From Phycisphaerae bacterium (GTDB taxonomy: Bacteria; Planctomycetota; Phycisphaerae; Phycisphaerales; SM1A02): 9,259 nucleotides of DNA. The notes under the pieces are model-generated. The model worked only from the letters and a program-made list of their open reading frames with translations. It made no database searches and had not been told where the DNA came from. The stretch lies in NCBI GenBank assembly GCA_002690755.1, contig NZFT01000113.1, positions 1 through 9,259 of the forward strand. Direction: 5' to 3'. Numbering within the stretch: the stretch's first letter is position 1; every line of letters begins with the position of its first letter. This document shows, piece after piece, positions 1-6,421 of the stretch. Position numbers and translations under genes: made by a program.

Positions 1-330
1 TTCTTCACCCGCATCGTCGTCCGCGGGCGGCTCTTCGCCGGCGTCATCGTCCGCCGGGGGTTCTTCGCCGGCATCGTCGTCCGCCGGAGGTTCTTCACCA
101 GCGTCATCATCCGCCGGGGGTTCTTCGCCGGCATCGTCGTCCGCGGGCGGTTCTTCGCCGGCGTCATCGTCCGCCGGGGGTTCTTCGCCGGCGTCATCGT
201 CCGCCGGAGGTTCTTCGCCGGCATCGTCGTCCGCAGGCGGTTCTTCGCCGGCGTCGTCGTCCGCAGGAGGTTCTTCACCAGCCTCGTCATCCGCGGGCGG
301 TTCTTCACCGGCGACATCATCCGCGAATAC
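1..330 (-). repeat. 30-bp tandem repeat encoding the acidic decapeptide PPADDDAGEE
   Basis: Ten 30-bp units (1-300) plus a decayed eleventh (301-330) lie in frame in the secreted-protein gene. On the minus strand each unit reads PPADDDAGEE. The nine units from 1 to 270 encode exactly the same peptide although their DNA differs at many third positions. The unit at 271-300 has one Asp to Glu change, and 301-330 reads VFADDVAGEE. The array is cut by the window edge, so the true copy number is unknown. There are no spacers, so it is not a CRISPR. Confidence 0.95.
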
Positions 331-1419
331 TTCTTCATCCACGGTCGCCTGCTGTTGGTTCCGGCCGAACGGCAAGGCACTCCGGCCATCGGCACTACCA
401 CCACTACCACCACCACCACCACCAGCACCAACCGCTCCACCGCCGCCACTCGTGGACGCTGCCCCGTTCCCGCCGGACCCGGTAGATGAATTCTGCGGAG
501 GCCCCTGTGCACGACCGCTGCCGGAATCGACTCCGACCATTGAACGTTCGCTCGCGCGGCCCGCAACCCCGAGTTCGTCGAGGTCCGACATCATCGGTGT
601 GGTACGACCGCCCGCGGTGGCGGTCTGGTCGTTTTCCAGCCGCTCGCCTGGTCTTTCCCGACCGGAGGTGTTGCCCGTCCCGTTCAGGACGAGGGATTCA
701 CCCTCGATCGCAAGTCGCCAACCGAGATTGAGGGGATAGATCACGGCACGTCCACCAGCCAGTCGAACGGCATTGGGGAACGATCTGTAGAAGACGGTCT
801 GCTCGTCCGAACGTGAGGAGACGACCACCCCGCGATCAAGCACGAATGCCGACAACCGTTCGATGACTGCGGCGAAGCGCGCATTCGACAACGAATCGTT
901 TCCGCCCCCATCTTCGAAGGGCAACCCCTTGATGGAGAGCGGAGACCTGGGTCGTGACGCTCGAACGGAATCGAGCAGACTCACCAATTCCCGCGCGACG
1001 AATCGATCGTATCGCGCCGGAAAATCCGAACCGCCACGCTCGAGAAGCTTGCCACGCGTCGACCGGGGAAGCGATTTGAAGGAGATGGGCAGACCCTCGA
1101 TCTCGATCGTGATCAGCCGGCTCGAATGCTCGCGCAGTTGCTCGAGTACGACTTCCGAAGCGTCCTTCTGGATTCGAGGCTTTCCGTCGACGATTCCAAA
1201 GGAGATCGGAACCACGATCGGGCGTTTGGCCGATCGAAAGGCCAGATTCCGACCACGACCTTCGGACGGCGCATCATCGGCGATCAGGATTTCGACCTCG
1301 TCTGCCGCAGCCGGAGTCCACGACGCACCATTGACCAGGGAGCCGGATCCGAAGACGAAGCCAGCCATTCCCATCATCACGAGGATGAGTCGCAAGCGTT
1401 GTGTGTGGCGTCTGAACAT
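1..1419 (-). CDS. Secreted protein of unknown function with C-terminal acidic Pro-rich tandem repeats (partial, 3' end outside window)
   Basis: Open for 473 codons from an ATG at 1419 to the left edge, with no stop, so the C-terminus is missing. I do not recognise the family. Residues 1-32 look like a signal peptide: a basic start (MFRRHTQRLR) followed by LILVMMGMAGFVFG. Residues about 42-240 alternate likely strands and helices (VVPISFGIVDG, ITIEIEGLPISF, LSIKGLPFED, AVIYPLNLGWRLAIEG), which could be a beta/alpha barrel; that is inference. Residues about 250-320 are low complexity, about 324-342 are Gly-rich, and 364-473 are tandem PPADDDAGEE units. The start is supported by an AAGGGAG ribosome site 8 nt upstream. 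The protein is probably exported, with the acidic repeat acting as a stalk, spacer or cation-binding tail; that is inference. Third positions are less strictly G/C than in the genes to the right. The gene is real with high confidence; its function is unknown. Confidence 0.85.
   Translation of the reverse strand, partial: MFRRHTQRLRLILVMMGMAGFVFGSGSLVNGASWTPAAADEVEILIADDAPSEGRGRNLAFRSAKRPIVVPISFGIVDGKPRIQKDASEVVLEQLREHSSRLITIEIEGLPISFKSLPRSTRGKLLERGGSDFPARYDRFVARELVSLLDSVRASRPRSPLSIKGLPFEDGGGNDSLSNARFAAVIERLSAFVLDRGVVVSSRSDEQTVFYRSFPNAVRLAGGRAVIYPLNLGWRLAIEGESLVLNGTGNTSGRERPGERLENDQTATAGGRTTPMMSDLDELGVAGRASERSMVGVDSGSGRAQGPPQNSSTGSGGNGAASTSGGGGAVGAGGGGGGSGGSADGRSALPFGRNQQQATVDEEVFADDVAGEEPPADDEAGEEPPADDDAGEEPPADDDAGEEPPADDDAGEEPPADDDAGEEPPADDDAGEEPPADDDAGEEPPADDDAGEEPPADDDAGEEPPADDDAGEE
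396..430 (-). repeat. CCA-type trinucleotide run coding a Gly-rich linker
   Basis: A run of mostly ACC/CCA triplets reads on the minus strand as consecutive GGT codons broken by AGT and GCT, giving a Gly/Ser-rich linker (roughly residues 331-342 of the secreted protein). It joins the N-terminal domain to the acidic repeats and looks like a flexible hinge. Simple triplet runs of this type can change length by slippage. Confidence 0.8.
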
Positions 1420-2208
1420 CGAAATCACTCCCTTGTTGACTGCCCGAAAACCCCTCAGGATCCGGTTGACTCGAATGGAGCCCCGGAAGTCGGGCGTCAT
1501 GGCAAACCAGAACCGCTTAATGGGGTTCGTCTCGTACGGATACCGTCTCATGCGAACAAGTCGGTTCCAAACGAAGCATTCGGAACTCGCTGGCGATTCA
1601 GCCGCACGATCGAAAAGACCCGCATGATTCGGATCCGGACGACGGTGCCGGCCTTGGAGACCGCCGCCGGTGGTCTCGGCCGGAATCCGCTTCACCGCCC
1701 ACGTCATCGTGATGCATGGGCAGGCTTCGCCCCCGTCGACTGCGGCGAATCCGCGTCGAATGGGCCATATTCCCTTGTTTCGACCATCGTTCGCACACTT
1801 TCAATGAACGGAGGTCTTGTCTTCCATCGGCAATCAGTCAATCCGAAACGGCCAATTCCAGGACAATTCACGCGATTAGGACGAGCGAAGCGTGGGCCCC
1901 CTCGCCGACGGAACCGGAGCGCAGATTCTGCGGGCGGGGCGAATACGTCGGGTCCGTGTTTCAAGTTCGGAAAATCGACCGATATGAACCAATTCGCCAT
2001 GACCGGGTACTGCCAACCAATCGGATCGTGACAAGCGATCGAGCCAGAAGCCTCCTTTCGAGGACTCCAATCAGGATCCCACGCGTTCCGGGGATCGGAC
2101 GTCGATCGATCGCACCGCTCGAGGTGCCCCAGGACTCGTGCTTCCGGGCCTCGAGACCGTCGCATGCCCCCACTCGCTCCAACCCTCCCGATCGATCACA
2201 ATGGAGCG
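1420..2208. other. Long divergent intergenic region, no convincing gene
   Basis: 789 bp between two genes that point away from each other. The reading frames that stay open here (for example 1704-2165 minus, 1716-2339 plus, 1598-1804 minus) encode Arg/Ser/Pro-rich peptides with no hydrophobic core, no motif and no ribosome site. This is what chance frames look like in GC-rich DNA. The region must hold promoters for both neighbours, but I could not find a convincing -35/-10 pair. The stretch at about 1430-2040 looks somewhat less GC-rich than the genes. A small imperfect hairpin (GCACC, 6-nt loop, GGTGC) lies at 2112-2127. CGATCG occurs repeatedly (about 1610, 2035, 2103, 2107, 2190). No tRNA or known RNA element was recognised. 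Confidence 0.6.
1428..1434 (-). promoter_or_regulatory. Ribosome binding site of the left-edge secreted protein
   Basis: The minus strand reads AAGGGAG, 8 nt before the ATG at 1419. It is one of the few good Shine-Dalgarno matches in the window and fixes the start of this gene just ahead of a textbook signal peptide. Confidence 0.7.
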
Positions 2209-2212
2209 ATGA
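2201..2212 (+). promoter_or_regulatory. Possible three-codon upstream ORF overlapping the esterase start
   Basis: ATGGAGCGATGA contains an ATG at 2201 that reads Met-Glu-Arg-stop, and its TGA (2210-2212) overlaps the esterase ATG (2209-2211) as ATGA. The GGAG inside it (2203-2206) lies only 2 nt before the esterase ATG, too close for a normal Shine-Dalgarno. The arrangement could support re-initiation, or could be coincidence in a gene that starts without a ribosome site. Confidence 0.3.
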
Positions 2213-4272
2213 ACACCCTTCCCCAAGGCCTCCCGCAACTGGCTTCTCTTCTGTGCCTCCTCATCCCTTCCGCGATCTCCGCCAGGGCGGATGTGACCGT
2301 TCCGAGTGTCTTCTCGGACCACATGGTGCTCCAGCGTGATCTCCCCCTCCCGATCTGGGGTACCGCGGATCCCGGGGAAGTGATCGCCGTCACGTTCGGA
2401 CCACAGTCTCGATCGGCCCAAGCCGATGCGGACGGTCGTTGGCGGGTCGAGCTCGACCCGATGGAGGCTTCCGCGACGCCCCGCGAACTCTTCATCAAAG
2501 GTGCGAACGAGATCCGGATCAAGGATGTCCTGGTCGGTGAAGTCTGGGTCTGCGGTGGACAGTCCAACATGGAATGGACCGTCGATGGATCCGACGGACC
2601 GGCGCGGGAACGAGCCGGTGCGGACCGACCGACTCTTCGTCTCATCAAAGCACCTCGAATCACGAGCAACGTCCCGCGCACGGACATCGACGCCCGGTGG
2701 ACGGTCTGCACTCCGGAAACGGTGGGTGGATTCACCGCCGTCGGGTATGCATTCGGCCGCGAGCTCCAGGATGCGCTCGACGTCCCCGTCGGGCTTCTCT
2801 CCATCAACTGGGGTGGAACCCGGATCGAACCCTGGATCTCGAGTCGATCGCTTCTGGCTTCGGAGCTCTCACGCGATCGCATGCGCGGCATGGAAGCCGA
2901 ACGCCTGGCCTTCGAGTCGATGAGCGAGGCCGATCGATTCGACCGGGACCAGATCCGACGAAACGAACACGCGCGGAGTGTCGCGTCCTATCTGGATCGG
3001 CAGCAGGAGAAGGACCCCGGCACCCGGGGACGATGGATGCTGCAAGACATCGACTCCACCGACTGGGGCACGGTCCGACTCCCTCGCCTGTGGCGAGATA
3101 CCGACTCTTCGCTCGCGAACTTCGATGGCAGCGTCTGGTATCGACGGGCGATCGAGGTCCCGGAAGACTGGGCGGACCGGAATCTCCTGCTCGAGCTCGG
3201 CCCGATCGACGACAGCGACATCGTCTGGTTCAACGGCGTCAGGATCGCATCGAGCGTCGAAGCGTGGCCCGGGCCGCGGCGGTATCGCGTTCCCGCCGGC
3301 ATCGTCAAGCCGGGTGACGCCATGATCACCGTGATGGTGATCGATGCCGGGGGCGCCGGCGGGATTCCCGGCCCCGCGAATCTGATGAAGATCGGCCCCA
3401 TCGATCGCATGGCGACGACGACCGCTTCGATACCGCTGGCGGGCGAATGGGGATGGCGAAGAGGCGGCGAACACGTCGGTGCCCGACCGCGGCCCGCGCC
3501 GGTCTCGGAAAGGAAACCGGGCACGAATCCGACCGATTACGCCGCGCTCCACAACGGCATGATCTCGCCCTTCACACCGTTCGCGGTCCGTGGCGCGATC
3601 TGGTACCAGGGCGAATCGAATGCCGGTGAGCCGGATCGGTATCGAGCGTTTCTTCCGATGCTGATCGACGACTGGAAGCGGTCGTTCGAACGCGAGAATC
3701 TTCCCTTCGGCATCGTGCAACTCGCGGCGTTCAAGGCGGCGAGAGACGATCTTCCGGCGGAAGGCGACTGGGCGCTTCTTCGCGACGCCCAGGCCGCCGC
3801 CGCCCACGAACTTCCCCAGGTCGGTCTCGTGGTCACGACGGATATCGGAGATGCCACCGACATCCACCCGCGGAACAAGCGGGAAGTCGGGCGTCGGATG
3901 AGTCTCTGGGCGCTCGCGGACGTCTATGGACGATCGATCGCGGGATCGGAAAGCCCCCGAGCGGAACTGATCTCCAGGGTCGACGGCCCGGACGGCGTGA
4001 AGGCCTTTCGAATCACCGTGGACGAATCGGGCGGCAGGCTGAAGACGACGAGCGAAGGGCCGCCGCAGGGATTCGCGGTCTCCGGCCCCAGCGGTCGGTT
4101 CCGATGGGCCGAGGCTCGCTTCGACCCGGATGGCCGATCCGTCGTCGTCTGGTCGCCGGACATTCCGAATCCGGTGGGCGTCTGCTTCGCGTGGCAGAAC
4201 AACCCGGTCCGAGCGAACGTGACCAACGAGCTCGGTCTGCCCCTCGTTCCCTTCAGGGTCGATGTTCCGTAG
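2209..4272 (+). CDS. Secreted sialate O-acetylesterase-family carbohydrate esterase
   Basis: A 687-residue enzyme of the sialate O-acetylesterase (SASA, SGNH-like) family, which removes O-acetyl groups from sugars. Residues 1-27 are a signal peptide (hydrophobic LASLLCLLIPSAISARA). Next comes the family N-terminal beta domain with VFSDHMVLQRDLPLPIWG. The nucleophile Ser119 sits in CGGQSNMEW (115-122), followed by GLLSINWGGTRIEPWIS. A beta-galactosidase-like jelly roll is inserted at about 280-395 (WYRRAIEVPEDW, VWFNGVRI). The catalytic part resumes with AIWYQGESN (about 463-471) and the Asp-x-His pair D551/H553 in DIHPRNK. The end, FAWQNNPVRANVTNELGLP, is typical. An in-frame ATG at 2164 would put 15 residues before the signal peptide, so 2209 is preferred. 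The true substrate may be a plant or algal polysaccharide rather than sialic acid. It ends 7 bp from the stop of the convergent glycosyltransferase. Confidence 0.93.
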   Translation: MNTLPQGLPQLASLLCLLIPSAISARADVTVPSVFSDHMVLQRDLPLPIWGTADPGEVIAVTFGPQSRSAQADADGRWRVELDPMEASATPRELFIKGANEIRIKDVLVGEVWVCGGQSNMEWTVDGSDGPARERAGADRPTLRLIKAPRITSNVPRTDIDARWTVCTPETVGGFTAVGYAFGRELQDALDVPVGLLSINWGGTRIEPWISSRSLLASELSRDRMRGMEAERLAFESMSEADRFDRDQIRRNEHARSVASYLDRQQEKDPGTRGRWMLQDIDSTDWGTVRLPRLWRDTDSSLANFDGSVWYRRAIEVPEDWADRNLLLELGPIDDSDIVWFNGVRIASSVEAWPGPRRYRVPAGIVKPGDAMITVMVIDAGGAGGIPGPANLMKIGPIDRMATTTASIPLAGEWGWRRGGEHVGARPRPAPVSERKPGTNPTDYAALHNGMISPFTPFAVRGAIWYQGESNAGEPDRYRAFLPMLIDDWKRSFERENLPFGIVQLAAFKAARDDLPAEGDWALLRDAQAAAAHELPQVGLVVTTDIGDATDIHPRNKREVGRRMSLWALADVYGRSIAGSESPRAELISRVDGPDGVKAFRITVDESGGRLKTTSEGPPQGFAVSGPSGRFRWAEARFDPDGRSVVVWSPDIPNPVGVCFAWQNNPVRANVTNELGLPLVPFRVDVP

Positions 4273-4279
4273 ACGTGAA

Positions 4280-5326
4280 TCAGCCGGTCGAGCCGGTATC
4301 GATCGGAAGGACCGTGGACGTGCGTGCGCCCCTGGTCCACTCGGCACGACGGCGCCAGATTCCCGCCCAGAGGTTGTCTGAATCGCTTCGGCGAAGCCGG
4401 CGTGAGAGTTCCGAGGCCGCGATTCGCGCGAGAATCCCGAGCTTCATCACGTGATAGACCAGCTTGAATCCGGCCGGCGAGAAGTGCCTCCGAAACAGGC
4501 GGATCTGTCCGTCGAGAAGCCGCACCATCTTGTCCAGGGGTATGGTCTCGCTCGCCCCCCCGTGATGAATGATGGTTGCATCGGGCGTGACGATCGGCTG
4601 CATGCCTTCCTTGATCGCCCGCATGCAGAGGTCGGTCTCCTCCCCGTACATGAAGAACTCGGGATCGAGCCCGCGGAAGTGCTCCCAGTCCCGCCGCCGC
4701 ATGAGAAAGAAGCAGCCGGTCACGACCCCGACTTCACGGACGGTGTCCCGCTCCCACTTCCCGTAGCCACGAGGATGAAAAACTTCCGAGCGGGGGAACA
4801 GGGACCGAAGCCCGATCGCCGCGGAGAATTCGGACCACACCGTGAAGGGCCCCCAGCAGTTCGTCGGATTCAGACTCCCATCCGCGAACAGCGTGCGCCC
4901 GCCCCAGATTCCGTTTTCGGGGTGCGCCGACGCGAAGTCGACGAGACGGTCGATCCCCCGTTCCAGAACGACGGTGTCGGGATTCAGGAGCAAGATGAAG
5001 TCGCCACGCGCGTCCAGGGCCAGATGATTGTTCGCTCCGGCGAAGCCGAGATTCTCGGCGGAAGCCCTGATCTCGAAGCCCGGTCGGTCTCCGAACTCGC
5101 TCTGCATCGCCTCGAAGGACCCGTCGCTGGAATCGTTGTCGACGACCAGGACTTCATAGGACCGATCGAGGGTCTCGCTGACGATCGACCGAAGACAGGC
5201 CAGCGTCATTTCGCGGGTGTTGTAACTCACCACGAGGATCGAGACGTCGACCTCGGATCGATCCGAGGATTCCGAAGCCGGAACGGGCGGCGTGGGAGGC
5301 GCGTCTGAATCTTCAAGATCTCGCAT
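4280..5326 (-). CDS. Family 2 glycosyltransferase (rhamnosyltransferase-like)
   Basis: A 348-residue inverting GT-A enzyme that transfers a sugar from a nucleotide-sugar donor, probably onto a surface polysaccharide or glycolipid at the cytoplasmic face of the membrane. Visible motifs: VSILVVSYN (28-36, nucleotide pocket), VVDNDSSDGS (61-70), ENLGFAGANN (91-100), LLLNPDT (112-118, metal-binding Asp117), GCFFLMRR (204-211), then GEETDLC (228-234) and IIHHGG (252-257). This order matches WbbL-type rhamnosyltransferases. There is no membrane segment. Residues 1-25 are acidic and Pro/Ser-rich, and the last 20 are Arg-rich. I chose the ATG at 5326 because GAGGAAG lies 8 nt upstream; an in-frame ATG at 5401 would add 25 unconserved-looking residues. 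It lies downstream of the nucleosidase on the same strand with a 178-bp gap, so co-transcription is possible but not tight. The sugar donor cannot be told from sequence. Confidence 0.93.
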   Translation of the reverse strand: MRDLEDSDAPPTPPVPASESSDRSEVDVSILVVSYNTREMTLACLRSIVSETLDRSYEVLVVDNDSSDGSFEAMQSEFGDRPGFEIRASAENLGFAGANNHLALDARGDFILLLNPDTVVLERGIDRLVDFASAHPENGIWGGRTLFADGSLNPTNCWGPFTVWSEFSAAIGLRSLFPRSEVFHPRGYGKWERDTVREVGVVTGCFFLMRRRDWEHFRGLDPEFFMYGEETDLCMRAIKEGMQPIVTPDATIIHHGGASETIPLDKMVRLLDGQIRLFRRHFSPAGFKLVYHVMKLGILARIAASELSRRLRRSDSDNLWAGIWRRRAEWTRGARTSTVLPIDTGSTG

Positions 5327-5334
5327 GGCCCCGT

Positions 5335-5341
5335 CTTCCTC
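5335..5341 (-). promoter_or_regulatory. Ribosome binding site of the glycosyltransferase
   Basis: The minus strand reads GAGGAAG, 8 nt before the ATG at 5326. It decides between this start and the upstream in-frame ATG at 5401, which has no comparable site. Confidence 0.6.
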
Positions 5342-5447
5342 GGCGCTTACCCGGAAGGACTTGAGAGAATGACACCCGCCGCAGGTCGACGGTGATGTCA
5401 TCGGCCCCCGAGCGGCCGGGATTCGAATCTATCAGACTGACGGTGGA

Positions 5448-5463
5448 TCCCGGGGTTCCGGGA
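5448..5463 (-). terminator. Short perfect hairpin between nucleosidase and glycosyltransferase
   Basis: TCCCGG, a 4-nt loop, then CCGGGA form a perfect 6-bp stem about 40 nt past the nucleosidase stop. There is no run of T on either side, so it is not a classical intrinsic terminator. It may stabilise or process the transcript, or be chance. Confidence 0.25.
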
Positions 5464-5475
5464 CGACACGAAGCG

Positions 5476-5493
5476 CGGTTCGGTCTCGAACCG
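5476..5493 (-). terminator. Perfect hairpin just after the nucleosidase stop
   Basis: CGGTTCG, a 4-nt loop, then CGAACCG give a perfect 7-bp stem, starting 11 nt after the nucleosidase stop codon on the minus strand. It has no T tract. Its place directly after the stop suggests a weak terminator or an mRNA 3' end element for the nucleosidase message. Confidence 0.35.
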
Positions 5494-5504
5494 GCGTGCG
5501 TGCG

Positions 5505-6209
5505 TCAAAGGTGGCCCAGGAGCACCGCGAGTCGGTCCTGCAGTCGTTCGCTCACGTGTTCGAGGTTCCTTTGAAAGGCATCCTGCTCGGGCTCCGGATG
5601 GTCTACGAGATCCGTCACCGCCTTCACCGCGAGAAACGGAATCCCCAGATCCCGCGAAAGGCCGGCGATCGTCGCGGCCTCCATCTCCTTGCAACAGACA
5701 TCCTCCGCCGCGAAGAACGCCTCCTCCTCCGACGTGGGGGTGAACGAGTCGCCGGTCGAGATCACCCCCGGAGAAGCGTCGATGGAACGCGAAAGGTGGC
5801 TGGGCACCGTGGCCGCCGGAATTCGTCCGACTCCGAATTCATCGAAATGAGGCAGCGGGATGCGGCGGTCGTGAAAAAGGAGGTCCCGGCCCGCGACATA
5901 GATGTCGCCGACCGACGCCCCCGCTCGCTGGAAGCCTCCACAGGTTCCGGCGTTCACCAGGAGATCGGGCTTGAAACGGCGACAGAGCAGGTAGGCCGTC
6001 AACGTGGCGGGGACGGTTCCGATCCGATCACAGCGGTGGATGGGATCCTCACCCGGGAACGCGATCGCGACTTCGAGGGACCCGCCGCGATCTCCGATTC
6101 GTTTCCCGGGTGCCGAGCCGCGGTACCAGACGGCGGGGAGATCCGGATCCAGCGGCGCTTGAAGCTCGAGGCCGAGCCGCTCGACCAGGCCCATGCCCTC
6201 CACCCGCAT
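5505..6209 (-). CDS. mtnN: 5'-Methylthioadenosine (/S-adenosylhomocysteine) nucleosidase, plant-like type
   Basis: A nucleoside phosphorylase/hydrolase (PNP/UDP fold) that cleaves adenine from methylthioadenosine, and in bacterial members also from S-adenosylhomocysteine; cytoplasmic, methionine salvage. Motifs, numbered from the ATG at 6209: AMRVEG (catalytic Glu4, matching Glu12 of E. coli enzyme), GTVPATL (64-70), NAGTCGGF (86-93), FHDRRIPLP (112-120), STGDS (151-155), KEMEAAT (174-180, ribose-binding Met-Glu) and AVTDLVD (197-203, catalytic Asp200). HDRRIP, STGDS and VTDLVD together resemble plant MTN1/MTN2 more than E. coli Pfs. As drawn, the protein lacks the first strand before AMxxE. 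That strand (VAIYFA) is encoded in the same frame just upstream, but without an ATG, GTG, TTG or CTG, so the true N-terminus is uncertain. Futalosine hydrolase is a related alternative, less likely given these motifs. Confidence 0.9.
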   Translation of the reverse strand: MRVEGMGLVERLGLELQAPLDPDLPAVWYRGSAPGKRIGDRGGSLEVAIAFPGEDPIHRCDRIGTVPATLTAYLLCRRFKPDLLVNAGTCGGFQRAGASVGDIYVAGRDLLFHDRRIPLPHFDEFGVGRIPAATVPSHLSRSIDASPGVISTGDSFTPTSEEEAFFAAEDVCCKEMEAATIAGLSRDLGIPFLAVKAVTDLVDHPEPEQDAFQRNLEHVSERLQDRLAVLLGHL

Positions 6210-6277
6210 GGCGAAGTAGATCGCGACTCGATCGACGTTTTCAGGTAATTCGCGTGGGTTGGCGATTTCCGGTCTCC
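6210..6277 (-). other. Probable N-terminal extension of the nucleosidase with non-standard start
   Basis: The codons directly before the nucleosidase ATG read ENVDRVAIYFA, which supplies the family's first beta strand before AMRVEG. The frame stays open back to a TAG near 6361 but contains no ATG, GTG, TTG or CTG. An ATC at 6266-6264 has GGAG at 6277-6274, spacing 7 nt, and would give a 253-residue protein. A base error at a former ATG is an equally good explanation. Confidence 0.5.
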
Positions 6278-6421
6278 AGCGATCGATTCTAGCGGCCGGT
6301 CTCGTGGGGGTTCGAGAACCCGTCCGGTTGGAGGAAATCCCCGGGACTCGAATGCGTTGAGCCTACACTCCTTCTGTCATTTCTTCGATCGCCCGAACTG
6401 ACCTCACCGCGGAACCCGACG

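Noticed and set aside
1..330. CRISPR-like array of 30-bp repeats
   Set aside because: Units abut with no spacers and read as one continuous open frame with constant peptide, so it is a coding tandem repeat.
1126..2031. Plus-strand open frame of 301 codons
   Set aside because: It overlaps the signal peptide and N-terminal domain of the minus-strand secreted protein, and its product is Arg/Ser-rich without motifs.
1704..2165. Minus-strand open frame of 153 codons in the long gap
   Set aside because: No ribosome site, no hydrophobic core, no recognisable motif; composition is like antisense chance frames.
1716..2339. Plus-strand open frame of 207 codons
   Set aside because: Runs through the esterase signal peptide in another frame; Arg/Ser/Pro-rich product without features.
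2869..4347. Long minus-strand open frame (492 codons) opposite the esterase
   Set aside because: Antisense shadow of a gene with intact catalytic motifs; the product is Arg/Asp-rich and lacks domains.
4451..5308. Plus-strand open frame (285 codons) opposite the glycosyltransferase
   Set aside because: The minus strand carries all GT2 motifs; this frame is its complement.
5476..5493. tRNA T-arm-like GGTTCGA sequence
   Set aside because: No matching anticodon or acceptor arms could be arranged around it; it is only a simple hairpin.
5496..6248. Plus-strand open frame (250 codons) opposite the nucleosidase
   Set aside because: The minus strand encodes a complete set of nucleosidase motifs; the plus product has none.
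6354..6400. TTGAGC at about 6357 as a -35 box for the protease gene
   Set aside because: The hexamer 17 nt downstream (TTTCTT) is too far from a -10 consensus to support a promoter call.
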